A DNA stretch of 36,574 bases from Alcanivorax sp. GTDB lineage: Bacteria > Pseudomonadota > Gammaproteobacteria > Pseudomonadales > Alcanivoracaceae. A program made the translations under genes and the position numbers. This document shows, piece by piece, positions 1-7,593 of the stretch (positions are counted from its first letter, which is position 1; every line of letters starts with the position of its first letter). The DNA is taken from the NCBI RefSeq assembly GCF_002733835.1, contig NZ_NVWY01000043.1:1-36574 (forward strand), in the 5' to 3' direction. Below the pieces are notes generated by a model. It saw only the letters and a program-made list of their open reading frames with translations. It did no database searches and was not told the DNA's origin.

Positions 1-338
1 GGTGAAGCAATCTCTGGAGATTCTTGCAGGACATGCTCTCCTGGAACGCTAATGCCAGCTTCGCTGGCACGCTGAGCTGCCGCTTCCAGCATCATCTTGC
101 CTTGCTCCAGAGCCAGACGATTACGTTTGGCATCCAGATCCGCCAACTCTTCCATCAAATGCTCTCGGCCACCCAGCGCCAGATTACCGCTGAAATCAGC
201 ACTGACCGGGTAGCGCGAATGGTCCAGTACATGCAACAAGATCAGCGGCGCACTCAGGCGCTGTGACGCCCAGGCAGCGTAGTCACAAACAGCCGTTGCA
301 GCTTTGGAGCCGTCGATACAGGCGATGACGTTAGTCAT
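1..338 (-). CDS. Universal stress protein (UspA family), 3' end outside the window
   Basis: The minus strand reads from an ATG at 338 without a stop to the left edge, giving about 112 residues of an N-terminal UspA domain. The protein opens MTNVIACIDGS, the usual first beta strand with the nucleotide-contacting Asp, followed by an Ala-rich helix and a LILLHVLDHSRYP second strand. A strong ribosome site (AAAGGAGAAC) lies just upstream. It follows the SulP transporter gene by 44 bases on the same strand, so the two probably form one operon; SulP-Usp pairs are common in marine gammaproteobacteria. UspA proteins are cytoplasmic stress proteins that bind ATP or other small ligands. Whether this one has one or two Usp domains cannot be seen because the 3' part is missing. 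Confidence 0.9.
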   Translation of the reverse strand, partial: MTNVIACIDGSKAATAVCDYAAWASQRLSAPLILLHVLDHSRYPVSADFSGNLALGGREHLMEELADLDAKRNRLALEQGKMMLEAAAQRASEAGISVPGEHVLQESPEIAS

Positions 339-382
339 TGTTGTTCTCCTTTGACGCTTAATGCGGCAATTGCTTGCGACGC

Positions 383-1864
383 TTAGTGGCCGCCCATCAT
401 TTTTTCAACGGCAGCGGGCTTGTCATGCACACCGAACTTGTCCACCAGCGTAGCACTGGCTTCGTTGAGGCCGACGATATCCACTTCGGTGCCTTCGCGG
501 CGGAACTTGATCACTACCTTGTCCAAGGCACCGATAGCAGTGATATCCCAGAAGTGGGCACGATGAACATCAATAGTGACTTTATCGATGGCTTCCTTGA
601 AGTCAAACGAGGCGATGAACTGGTCGGAGGAGGTAAAGAATACCTGCCCCACCACATCGTAAACCCGGTGCCCGTCTTCAGCACTTTCGGTCGCTTTCAC
701 GTAGAAGATACGCCCCACCTTGTTGGCATAGAACAGCGCACTCAGCACGACACCGATACCCACACCAATGGCCAGATTGTGGGTCGCCACCGTGGCCGTA
801 ACGGTGGCCAGCATGACTACGGTACTGCTGGCCGGATGTTTTGCCATATCGGTAATGGACTCCCAACTAAAAGTACCGATGGACACCATGATCATCACAG
901 CCACCAACGCACCCATGGGAATCTGGGACACCCATTTGCCCAGGAACACCACCAGCACCAACAGGAAACAGCCGGCAAACAGAGTCGACAACCGCTTGCG
1001 TCCACCGGATTTCACGTTGATCACCGACTGGCCAATCATGGCGCAACCGGCCATCCCGCCCAGGAAACCGGACGCGATATTGGCCACGCCCTGGCCTTTG
1101 CATTCCCGGTTCTTGTTACTGTCAGTGTCGGTCAGGTCATCAACGATGGTAGCCGTCATCATGGATTCCAGCAGGCCAACCACAGCCAACGCCAGGGAAT
1201 ACGGCAGGATGATCTTCAGGGTTTCCAGATTCAGCGGAATATCCGGCAGCAAAAAGATCGGCAGACTGTCAGGCAGCTCCCCCTTATCCCCCACAGTGGG
1301 CACATCAAGCCCCAAATACATCGCCACACCGGTAATCACCACGATGCAGACCAGCGGCGACGGCACCGCCGTGGTCAGCAAGGGCAGCAGATAGATAATC
1401 CCCAGACCTGCGGCCACCATGGCGTAAACATGCCAGGTCACGTTCACCAACTCCGGCAACTGCGCCATGAAAATAAGAATGGCCAACGCATTCACAAACC
1501 CGGTGACCACAGAACGCGACACAAATCGCATCAGGTTACCGAGTTTGAGGAACCCCGCGATGATCTGCAGTGCGCCAGTGAGCACCGTGGCTGCCAGCAG
1601 GTATTGCAAGCCGTGGTCGGCCACCAGCGTCACCATCACCAGCGCCATGGCGCCAGTGGCTGCAGAAATCATCCCCGGGCGCCCGCCGAAGAAGGCCGTC
1701 ACCACGGCAATACAGAAAGAGGCATACAAACCCACTTTCGGGTCCACGCCGGCAATGATGGAGAAGGCAATCGCCTCCGGGATCAACGCAAGCGCCACAA
1801 CGGCCCCTGCCAGCAAGTCGCCACGGACGTTACTGAACCAGTCCTGCTGAATCGTTCGAAGCAT
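383..1864 (-). CDS. SulP family anion transporter with C-terminal STAS domain
   Basis: A 493-residue inner-membrane protein with many hydrophobic segments. The N-terminal signature [20 protein letters not shown] (residues 15-34) is typical of SulP/SLC26 carriers, and a cytoplasmic STAS domain occupies roughly residues 395-490. SulP proteins move sulfate, bicarbonate or organic acids, usually with Na+ or H+. The short length and the Usp neighbour resemble bicarbonate-type (BicA-like) members, but the substrate cannot be read from sequence. The start at 1864 is preferred over an in-frame ATG at 1948 because it has an AGGA ribosome site and begins directly before the conserved N-terminus. The DNA upstream is occupied by the MITE-like element at 1980-2266, so its promoter lies within or just downstream of that element. 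Confidence 0.93.
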   Translation of the reverse strand: MLRTIQQDWFSNVRGDLLAGAVVALALIPEAIAFSIIAGVDPKVGLYASFCIAVVTAFFGGRPGMISAATGAMALVMVTLVADHGLQYLLAATVLTGALQIIAGFLKLGNLMRFVSRSVVTGFVNALAILIFMAQLPELVNVTWHVYAMVAAGLGIIYLLPLLTTAVPSPLVCIVVITGVAMYLGLDVPTVGDKGELPDSLPIFLLPDIPLNLETLKIILPYSLALAVVGLLESMMTATIVDDLTDTDSNKNRECKGQGVANIASGFLGGMAGCAMIGQSVINVKSGGRKRLSTLFAGCFLLVLVVFLGKWVSQIPMGALVAVMIMVSIGTFSWESITDMAKHPASSTVVMLATVTATVATHNLAIGVGIGVVLSALFYANKVGRIFYVKATESAEDGHRVYDVVGQVFFTSSDQFIASFDFKEAIDKVTIDVHRAHFWDITAIGALDKVVIKFRREGTEVDIVGLNEASATLVDKFGVHDKPAAVEKMMGGH

Positions 1865-1979
1865 GGATTTCAATCCTGTGTTTGGAAATAACAAGCAAAG
1901 GCTGCGCAGCGGCAGCAATAAAATACGAAGAACGGCGCCAACAGGCACCGCACGGCAAAGCCATGTAGGGAGGGCGCCA

Positions 1980-2266
1980 GGGAACCTCTAAAAAACTCCT
2001 TACATGCTCAGTCTTTCAGGCTGGTTCACAATCTAGGCGCAATTTTGAAGGTGTCCCCTCAAGGGGGATCGAGATATGTCGATCCATCGAGAAATTGCAA
2101 CAACGAGTGTGGGCCAGCCTGAAAGACCCAAAAGGGCGAGGCCTGAAGCGCCCATCTGCTGCGCCTTGCCTCTAGGAAAGGGAGCCACCCTGTCCGTTGA
2201 GACAAAACACAACAGCTGCACGCTTCAGGTCTCACTGAGCACGCAAGGAGTTTTTTAGATGTTCCC
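1980..2266. mobile_element. MITE-like non-autonomous element with 33-bp terminal inverted repeats
   Basis: The two ends are inverted repeats. The left end (1980-2012) and the reverse complement of the right end (2234-2266) agree at 30 of 33 positions; both begin GGGAAC, then TCTAAAAAACTCCTT, then TGCTCAGT. Inside, a second inverted repeat pairs 2011-2030 (TCTTTCAGGCTGG core) with 2108-2126 (CCAGCCTGAAAGA core). The flanking tetranucleotides CCAG and CTAG around the GGAAC/GTTCC ends could be a decayed target duplication. The 287 bp contain no plausible transposase. Size and ends suggest a miniature element mobilised by a transposase elsewhere; the ends recall IS5-type elements, but that assignment is from memory and weak. 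It fills most of the gap between the SulP operon and dusA and can fold into a long hairpin. Confidence 0.7.
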
Positions 2267-2477
2267 TAGGGCGGACTCAGCCGTGTTTGGGTCATTATGA
2301 ACACCCGGAGTAGTGAGGAAAGGCGCGAATTCTAGCAGAACGCCCCCGGCAATTACAGGCAGCCCCGGCCGGCTCATCACATCAGCAGCACCTCACCACT
2401 ACGCCCGATCGGCACAACATGCGATAATCGCCCCCTGTGTTACCGCCACCGCGGCCGTCGTGAAGGCCTCCAATCAT

Positions 2478-3491
2478 ATGCCCGATACCGTGTTAATGAC
2501 CGACCCCACCGCCCACACCACAGCCCGCACACTGGACCGCCGCCTGAGCGTCGCCCCGATGATGGACTGGACCACAAGGGACTACCGGTTTCTGGCCCGC
2601 CTGATCACCCGCCATACGCTGCTGTACACCGAAATGGTGGTAGCCCAGGCCATTGTGCACGGCGATCGTGACCGTTTCTTGAGCTTCAACGACGAGGAAC
2701 ACCCGGTGGCCCTGCAACTGGGAGGCAGCGCCCCACAACAACTGGCCGAAGCGGCACGCATCGCCGGAGACTACGGCTATGACGAGATCAATCTGAATGT
2801 GGGCTGCCCATCCGACCGGGTTCAGCAGGGCAAAATCGGCGCGATTCTGATGGCCGAGCCGGATCTGGTGGCGCGCTGTGTCGAAGCCATGCAGGCGGCG
2901 GTCCGCGTACCGGTGACGGTGAAAACCCGTATCGGCATCGATGACCAGGATGACTATGATTTCCTGTACCGGTTTGTGGGCCGCATGGAAGCCGCTGGCT
3001 GCACCAGCCTGACCATCCATGCCCGCAAGGCGGTCCTTTCCGGCCTCTCACCCAAGGAAAATCGGGATATCCCGCCGCTGATCTATCAGCGCGCCTATGC
3101 CATCAAGCAGGCCTTTCCGCACATCGAAATCATCCTTAACGGCGGCGTTAAGACCCTGGATCAGGTGCACGAACACATGGGGGAAGTGGATGGCGTCATG
3201 ATCGGTCGCGAGGCCTACCAGAACCCCTACTTTTTGGCCGAGGCAGACCGGGTGGTGTTTGGCGACGACCACGCCATTCCCAGCCGCAAGGCGGTTGCCG
3301 AGCAGTTCCTCCCCTATGTGGAACGCCGTTACGCCCTGGGCCACGCGCCCAAACACTCGCTGCGACATATCCTTAACCTGTTTCAGGGCCAACCCGGTGC
3401 CCGTCGTTTCCGCCGCCACCTCAGCGAAAACATGCACAAACCGGAGACGACACCACAAGTGCTCATGGACGCCTTGGCACAACTGCCTTAG
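2478..3491 (+). CDS. dusA: tRNA-dihydrouridine(20/20a) synthase DusA
   Basis: A 337-residue cytoplasmic flavoenzyme that reduces uridines 20/20a in the D-loop of tRNA using FMN and NADPH. The TIM-barrel signatures are clear: LSVAPMMDWTTRDYR near the N-terminus for FMN binding, NVGCPSDRVQQGKIGA with the catalytic Cys, VKTRIG, the tRNA/FMN-contacting HARKAVLSGLSPKENR, and the NGGVKT and MIGREAYQNP phosphate-binding loops near the end. Length is normal for DusA. An upstream in-frame ATG at 2313 would add 55 low-complexity residues with no conservation; the ATG at 2478 (MPDTVLMTD) fits the family, with a second option at 2496. A GAAGG ribosome site lies 11 bases before 2478. It stands alone and is followed by a composite palindromic repeat. 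Confidence 0.95.
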   Translation: MPDTVLMTDPTAHTTARTLDRRLSVAPMMDWTTRDYRFLARLITRHTLLYTEMVVAQAIVHGDRDRFLSFNDEEHPVALQLGGSAPQQLAEAARIAGDYGYDEINLNVGCPSDRVQQGKIGAILMAEPDLVARCVEAMQAAVRVPVTVKTRIGIDDQDDYDFLYRFVGRMEAAGCTSLTIHARKAVLSGLSPKENRDIPPLIYQRAYAIKQAFPHIEIILNGGVKTLDQVHEHMGEVDGVMIGREAYQNPYFLAEADRVVFGDDHAIPSRKAVAEQFLPYVERRYALGHAPKHSLRHILNLFQGQPGARRFRRHLSENMHKPETTPQVLMDALAQLP

Positions 3492-3503
3492 GCTGTAAAA
3501 GTC

Positions 3504-3670
3504 TTTCACCACAGAGTTCACAGAGCCAACAAGCCGGATAGCACACTCTGTTTTTGTGGGAAGCTATGCTTGCATAGCGAATGCCGGCCGTGCCCGCCTC
3601 TTCACCATGCAAGCATGGTTTCCCACACCCCCGATTTACCGCTGTGTACTCTGCGACCTCTGTGGTGAAA
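3504..3670. repeat. Composite nested palindrome (REP-like) between dusA and transaldolase
   Basis: Two inverted repeats are nested. The outer arms are TTTCACCACAGAG at 3504-3516 and CTCTGTGGTGAAA at 3658-3670. The inner arms are TGTGGGAAGCTATGCTTGC at 3555-3573 and its near complement ending TTTCCCACA at 3605-3627. Each inner arm also contains its own small hairpin (CTATGC/GCATAG; CCATGC/GCATGG). The inner arm type recurs at the right end of the window (36521-36574). This is the arrangement of a REP doublet inside a second repeat. It may also terminate dusA transcription, though there is no clear T-tract. Confidence 0.75.
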
Positions 3671-3733
3671 AAATAATTCTGTCATGGCGGCCCAGTACCG
3701 TGCCCCGCCATGACACTGAAAGGAACGGATACC

Positions 3734-4684
3734 GTGAACAAACGCGAACAGCTCGCTCAATGGACATCGTTAGTTGCCGACACCGGTGACCTGGAAATGA
3801 TCGCCCAACTGCAACCCGAGGACGCCACCACCAATCCCTCTCTGCTACTGGCCGCTGCCCGCGACGAGCGTTACCGGGACCTGTTACAGCAGGCCGCTGA
3901 TCTGTGCCGCACCCTGGGCCACCAGGGCGAAATGGACTGGCTCACCGATACCTATGCCTGCCTGGCCGGCCAGGCCATCCTGGAACGCGTGCCCGGCCTG
4001 GTATCCAGCGAAGTCGATGCGCGCCTGTCTTTCGACACCCGCGCCACCGTGGAAAAAGGCCGTCGACTGATGGCGATCTACCGGGAACTGGACGTGGACC
4101 CGAGCCGCATTCTGATCAAGGTAGCGGCCAGCTGGGAAGGCATCCGTGCCGTGGAGATCCTTGAAGAAGAAGGCATTCGCTGTAATGTGACGCTGGTGTT
4201 CAACCGGACCCAGGCCCTGGCCGCCGCCGAAGCCGGCGCGACTTTGATCTCGCCGTTTGTGGGCCGCATTTTCGACTGGCACCGCAAAAATGGCATGCCC
4301 ATCGAAACCCCGGAGCAGGACCCGGGCGTGCTATCCGTGCGCGAGATCTTCGCCACCTTCAAGGCCCGCGGTCTGGACACCATTGTAATGGGAGCCAGCT
4401 TTCGCAACGCCGGGCAAATCGAAGCGCTGGCCGGCTGCGACAAGCTCACCCTCAGCCCGGCGCTGCTTGAGGAACTGGCTGGCGATAACGGCGGTCTTAC
4501 CCGGGTACTGGACCCTGAACTGGTGGCCCCGCAAGACGACTGGACACCGGTGAACGAAGCCGCATTCCGTTGGCAGCTCAACGATGATGCCATGGCCAGC
4601 GACTTGCTCGCCGATGGTATTCGCCGCTTTGCCAAGGATCAGCAGGCACTGGAAACCTTACTGATTGACGAGGGTGTTATTTGA
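3734..4684 (+). CDS. tal: Transaldolase (TalB type)
   Basis: A 316-residue enzyme of the non-oxidative pentose phosphate pathway, transferring a dihydroxyacetone unit from sedoheptulose-7-phosphate to glyceraldehyde-3-phosphate. The family signatures are QPEDATTNPSLLLAAA near residue 30 and the Schiff-base motif ILIKVAASWEGIRA with catalytic Lys129, then CNVTLVFN and SPFVGRIFDWH. The GTG at 3734 is chosen as start: it has AAAGGA 9 bases upstream and gives the normal E. coli TalB length. An ATG at 3710 would add eight residues and place the ribosome site inside the gene. The stop overlaps the start of the next gene (TTGA), so the two are translationally coupled. Confidence 0.95.
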   Translation: MNKREQLAQWTSLVADTGDLEMIAQLQPEDATTNPSLLLAAARDERYRDLLQQAADLCRTLGHQGEMDWLTDTYACLAGQAILERVPGLVSSEVDARLSFDTRATVEKGRRLMAIYRELDVDPSRILIKVAASWEGIRAVEILEEEGIRCNVTLVFNRTQALAAAEAGATLISPFVGRIFDWHRKNGMPIETPEQDPGVLSVREIFATFKARGLDTIVMGASFRNAGQIEALAGCDKLTLSPALLEELAGDNGGLTRVLDPELVAPQDDWTPVNEAAFRWQLNDDAMASDLLADGIRRFAKDQQALETLLIDEGVI

Positions 4685-5118
4685 ACTGGCTGAATAGACT
4701 GTTTCGCCCTGAAAGCGAAGCACCACAATACTCTGAACACGATCTGCATCGTGCTGCTGCTGCCCTGCTGTTCGAGGTAGCCCGCACCGATGGCACGGTG
4801 GATCAGGCAGAAACCCAACGCCTGATCGCTGCCGTGGAGCAACACTGGCAGCTGGATGCCCAGGAAATGCAGGATATCGTAGCCGAGCTGGAAAGCCGGG
4901 TGGATCAGGCCACCGACCTGTTCGAGTTCACCCTGCCGCTACGCGAGCACTGGGGGCCGGAGCAGCGCGTCACGCTGATTGAGGAGATGTGGGCCATGGC
5001 GGCCGCCGACGGCAAGGCTGATGTGCACGAAGAACACCTGATTCGTCGAGTCAGCGACCTGCTCTACGTCTCCCACGGCGACTACATCCGCGCCAAACTA
5101 AAAGCAGTTGAAAATTGA
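4681..5118 (+). CDS. TerB-like (tellurite resistance TerB domain) small acidic protein
   Basis: A 145-residue soluble protein, probably cytoplasmic, with one TerB-like helical domain. The FEVARTDGTVDQAE and MAAADGKADVHEE segments are the paired acidic turns (Asp-Gly-x-x-x-x-x-Glu) characteristic of TerB/DjlA-N domains and probably bind metal. It starts at a TTG that shares TTGA with the transaldolase stop, with GAGGG six bases upstream. No ATG gives the full domain. The role of single-domain TerB proteins is unknown; the coupling to transaldolase may only reflect operon packing. The final codons and the stop lie inside the left arm of a palindromic repeat. Confidence 0.85.
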   Translation: MNWLNRLFRPESEAPQYSEHDLHRAAAALLFEVARTDGTVDQAETQRLIAAVEQHWQLDAQEMQDIVAELESRVDQATDLFEFTLPLREHWGPEQRVTLIEEMWAMAAADGKADVHEEHLIRRVSDLLYVSHGDYIRAKLKAVEN

Positions 5119-5267
5119 CAGTTGAGCGCTGACAGCTCGCGATCTGGATTTCGTCTTTACTTTAAAGCGATGAGGCCGTGCCCCTGCTATGGACGCGGCC
5201 TCATAAAATGGGGAAACAGAAAACCCTGCGCGCGTAGCTGTCAACTGTCCACTATCAACTGCCAACT
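5106..5267. repeat. Nested inverted repeat after the TerB-like gene
   Basis: The outer arms 5106-5137 and 5236-5267 are inverted copies matching at 24 of 32 positions, with a TTGACAGTTGA/GACAGCT character. Inside them a second perfect 9-bp stem pairs ATGAGGCCG (5170-5178) with CGGCCTCAT (5196-5204). The left arm overlaps the last four codons of the TerB-like gene. There is no U-tract, so this looks like a repeat insertion rather than a standard terminator, although it separates two convergent genes (TerB-like and mlaA) and may act as one. Confidence 0.65.
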
Positions 5268-5273
5268 CTCTCT

Positions 5274-6077
5274 TCACCAGCCATCGTCTTCGTACTCGTC
5301 ATCGAGTTCCGAATCCCGCGCTTCAATCTCGGGAAAACGCAACGACGGCCGGTCACCGCTTTCAAAGCGACGGCGTTGCAGATAGGCATTACGCAGGAAG
5401 GTATAGCGGTCGCCAACGATATTGCGTTCCAGATCCAGCAAGTCAGCCCGCAAGTCGACCACATACACGGCGGTAAAACTGTGGCGGGTCAGGTCATGGG
5501 GGATATAGTGACGCAGGCGCATGTAGTCTTCCGGCAGGATAGCCGCAGCATCCCGCCCTGTGGATGGCCCAAAGAACGGCAGCATCATGAACGGGCCTTC
5601 CGGCACACCCCAGCGGGCAAACGTCAGGCCCAGGTCAGTATTGCGCTTCTCCAGATCCACCTTGCTGGCCACATCAAACAAGCCACCAATGCCCAGCGTG
5701 GTATTGACGGCAAACCGGCCCCAGTTCTGGCCCACATGCCCCCAGCGCCACTGCAGGACACTGTTCAGCCCGCTGCGAAAATCACGCAGGTTTTCATAAA
5801 AACGGGTGATGGTGTCGTTCATCCACTGTGGCGTGAACTTGTCGTACCCTTTGGCAACGGGCTTCAGGCCGTATTTGTCCAGCGCTTCGTTGAAAGCAAA
5901 AATCTTGCGATTGATATCTTCCCAGGGGTCTTCGTACTTGGGTTTGCCGTCCGGGGAATCAAATGCCGTGGACGCATCCCCCCAGTCCTCTTCCGCCTGA
6001 ACGGCGAATGGCAGACATAACAGCAAGCTCAGCAATAGATAACGCACGGGCACCCCGGACAGTAATGGACGCCGCAT
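5274..6077 (-). CDS. mlaA: MlaA/VacJ family outer-membrane phospholipid asymmetry protein
   Basis: A 267-residue protein of the Mla retrograde phospholipid path; MlaA removes mislocalised phospholipid from the outer leaflet and passes it to MlaC. Family signatures are EDPWEDINRKIFAFNEALDK, NTTLGIGGLFDVA, GVPEGPFMMLPFFGPST and the closing Tyr/Leu-rich helix. The C-terminus is acidic (DSELDDEYEDDGW). The N-terminus has a Sec signal ending FAVQA before EEDW. E. coli MlaA is a lipoprotein, but here the only Cys in the signal (residue 21) follows LLL and does not form a lipobox, so this copy may be non-lipidated. On the minus strand a TATAAT sequence overlaps the ATG, so translation may start further in, for example at the GTG encoding residue 9 or 11. 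The other Mla components are not in this window. Confidence 0.92.
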   Translation of the reverse strand: MRRPLLSGVPVRYLLLSLLLCLPFAVQAEEDWGDASTAFDSPDGKPKYEDPWEDINRKIFAFNEALDKYGLKPVAKGYDKFTPQWMNDTITRFYENLRDFRSGLNSVLQWRWGHVGQNWGRFAVNTTLGIGGLFDVASKVDLEKRNTDLGLTFARWGVPEGPFMMLPFFGPSTGRDAAAILPEDYMRLRHYIPHDLTRHSFTAVYVVDLRADLLDLERNIVGDRYTFLRNAYLQRRRFESGDRPSLRFPEIEARDSELDDEYEDDGW

Positions 6078-6142
6078 TATAGCGACGCCCCGGCCCCTAC
6101 GAACAGGGCCACCGGCAAACCGTTACCCAACCCGCACAGGTT

Positions 6143-6811
6143 TTACACATTCGATCTGCCTTGAGCCCAGCAACGACGGGCAATCCAGTAGTCCAGGCTA
6201 ACGAAGCGCCCTGCCCCGGAGAAGAACAGCACCAACAGCATAATCAGGTAAGTAACGGCAAATTCGATGCCATTATTCAGCACCACGAAATTGCCTTTAC
6301 CGGTAAGCCAGTCGTACTGGCCGTGCTCGCGCAGAATGGCCCGCGCCCGGCCCAGGCGCTCGCCCACTGCCTCACTGTTCTGCAAACTGTCCGCGGCCCC
6401 CGGAAACCCGACCTCGGCCAGCGGCGCGGCCATACTGGTTGCCGGGTTGCCCGGCGCGATGGCAAACCAGCCGTTTTCCCAGTGCACGGAGCCAATGGCG
6501 ACCACCATGGTGAACATCAACGGGATGCTGATATAGCGGGTGAAAAGGCCCAGTAGCAGCAACACACCGCCAACCAGCTCAGTGGCCGCCGCCAGAAAGG
6601 CCAGTAAAGCAGGAAAAGGCAAGCCCAGCCCCCATTCTGTATTGCCAAACCAGGTCACCGTACTCTCAAAGCTCATGGCCTTGTTATATCCCGCACTGAA
6701 CATGACCGGAGCCAGAAACAAACGAAGCGCCAGAGGCGCAAGGAAATCCGCAATACGGGTGTGATTCAACGCCGCATGACAGCGGTGAAAAAAAGACTGT
6801 AGCGTGGTCAT
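6143..6811 (-). CDS. DoxX-family inner-membrane protein, last gene of the buf/hvf/gig-type RiPP operon
   Basis: A 222-residue membrane protein with four main hydrophobic segments (about residues 24-42, 66-92, 94-108 and 182-198). The segments RLFLAPVMFSAGYNKAM and ATELVGGVLLLLGLFTRY are the DoxX signature. A periplasmic-type loop of about 70 residues separates the last two segments. It starts 11 bases after the DUF2063 gene with an AAGGAT ribosome site, so it is co-transcribed. A DoxX gene closes the four-gene gold-induced (gig) operons described in other proteobacteria and some buf/hvf clusters. Its role there is unclear; an oxidoreductive or quinone-linked function has been suggested for DoxX proteins. 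It is not needed for peptide modification in the studied systems, as far as I recall. Confidence 0.85.
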   Translation of the reverse strand: MTTLQSFFHRCHAALNHTRIADFLAPLALRLFLAPVMFSAGYNKAMSFESTVTWFGNTEWGLGLPFPALLAFLAAATELVGGVLLLLGLFTRYISIPLMFTMVVAIGSVHWENGWFAIAPGNPATSMAAPLAEVGFPGAADSLQNSEAVGERLGRARAILREHGQYDWLTGKGNFVVLNNGIEFAVTYLIMLLVLFFSGAGRFVSLDYWIARRCWAQGRSNV

Positions 6812-6822
6812 CGTCAGGATCC

Positions 6823-7593
6823 TTACAGGCGACTCAGTGAGGTTCCAATAAGGATGTCCCGCTCACGCATTTGTTGCAGGATATCGCGAGAAAAAGTTTC
6901 CAGTGCTGCCACGTCCGCAAACTGCATTTCCTCGGCGAGACGCCCCACCACCGCTTTACCGCTATCCTTTGGGTGTTCGCCAATCAACTGCAACAACCTG
7001 GCCGTCGGCGCGTTGATTTCCATAAAGCGCACGCAGTCGTCCCGGTCACGGTACACCAGCAACCAGACGGGTTGCTCAAGGGCTTCCTGAGGCTGAAATT
7101 CGGTGCAGATTTTGTGGACAGGAAAGTGGTAGCTCAATATTTCATGCAGGGGGCTGAGCTCGGGAATCGCACGCAACAGATCCCCTTCCGGGTGAAAGCC
7201 GGTTTCCGGGAAAGTCTCTGTGGACGCATCCAGCACCAGTTCCATCCACTCGTAATGCGCCAGCTCCAGCATAAAAGGGGGATCGCCTGGCTCGCTGCCC
7301 TGGCCACTGGCCAGGAAGCTGACAAATTCCTGGGGTATTTCCAGAAAATAAGGCGTCTGGCTGGCGTGATGCTCAAAGAAAGTCCGGGCCAGTCGCTGCC
7401 AGCGATCACTATCCAGCAGACTGTGCAATACAGGAAAGCCCTGGCGAAGAAAGCCATTCACGTTATTGAAAAAAAGATTACGGTAGATATCCAGACGCCG
7501 CTCTTCAATACCTGCTGGTGCAGGATGGGTGTCCGGGTTGCGCAAATGCGCGGCAAATTCGCGCTGCAGGGCCTGAAAATCTGTGCCTTTCAT
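6823..7593 (-). CDS. bufC: DUF2063 (BufC/HvfC-like) partner of the MNIO peptide-modifying enzyme
   Basis: A 256-residue soluble protein. The N-terminal DUF2063 region (about residues 8-95) shows the typical FAAHLRNP, RLDIYRNLFFNNVNGFL and YFLEIPQEFVSFL segments. The second half is the weaker HvfC/MbnC-like extension containing HYEWMELVLD and the PVWLLVYRDRDD strand. In the methanobactin, hvf and bufferin systems this partner binds the precursor peptide and presents it to the DUF692 enzyme. The start codon overlaps the stop of the DUF692 gene (ATGA), so equimolar synthesis by translational coupling is likely. The name follows the bufferin scheme; hvfC or gigC would be equivalent. Confidence 0.9.
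   Translation of the reverse strand: MKGTDFQALQREFAAHLRNPDTHPAPAGIEERRLDIYRNLFFNNVNGFLRQGFPVLHSLLDSDRWQRLARTFFEHHASQTPYFLEIPQEFVSFLASGQGSEPGDPPFMLELAHYEWMELVLDASTETFPETGFHPEGDLLRAIPELSPLHEILSYHFPVHKICTEFQPQEALEQPVWLLVYRDRDDCVRFMEINAPTARLLQLIGEHPKDSGKAVVGRLAEEMQFADVAALETFSRDILQQMRERDILIGTSLSRL

Noticed and set aside
374..1891. 505-codon open frame on the plus strand opposite the SulP gene
   Set aside because: The translation is rich in His, Gln and Gly with no fold signature and mirrors the SulP codons; it is an antisense shadow of a clear transporter gene.
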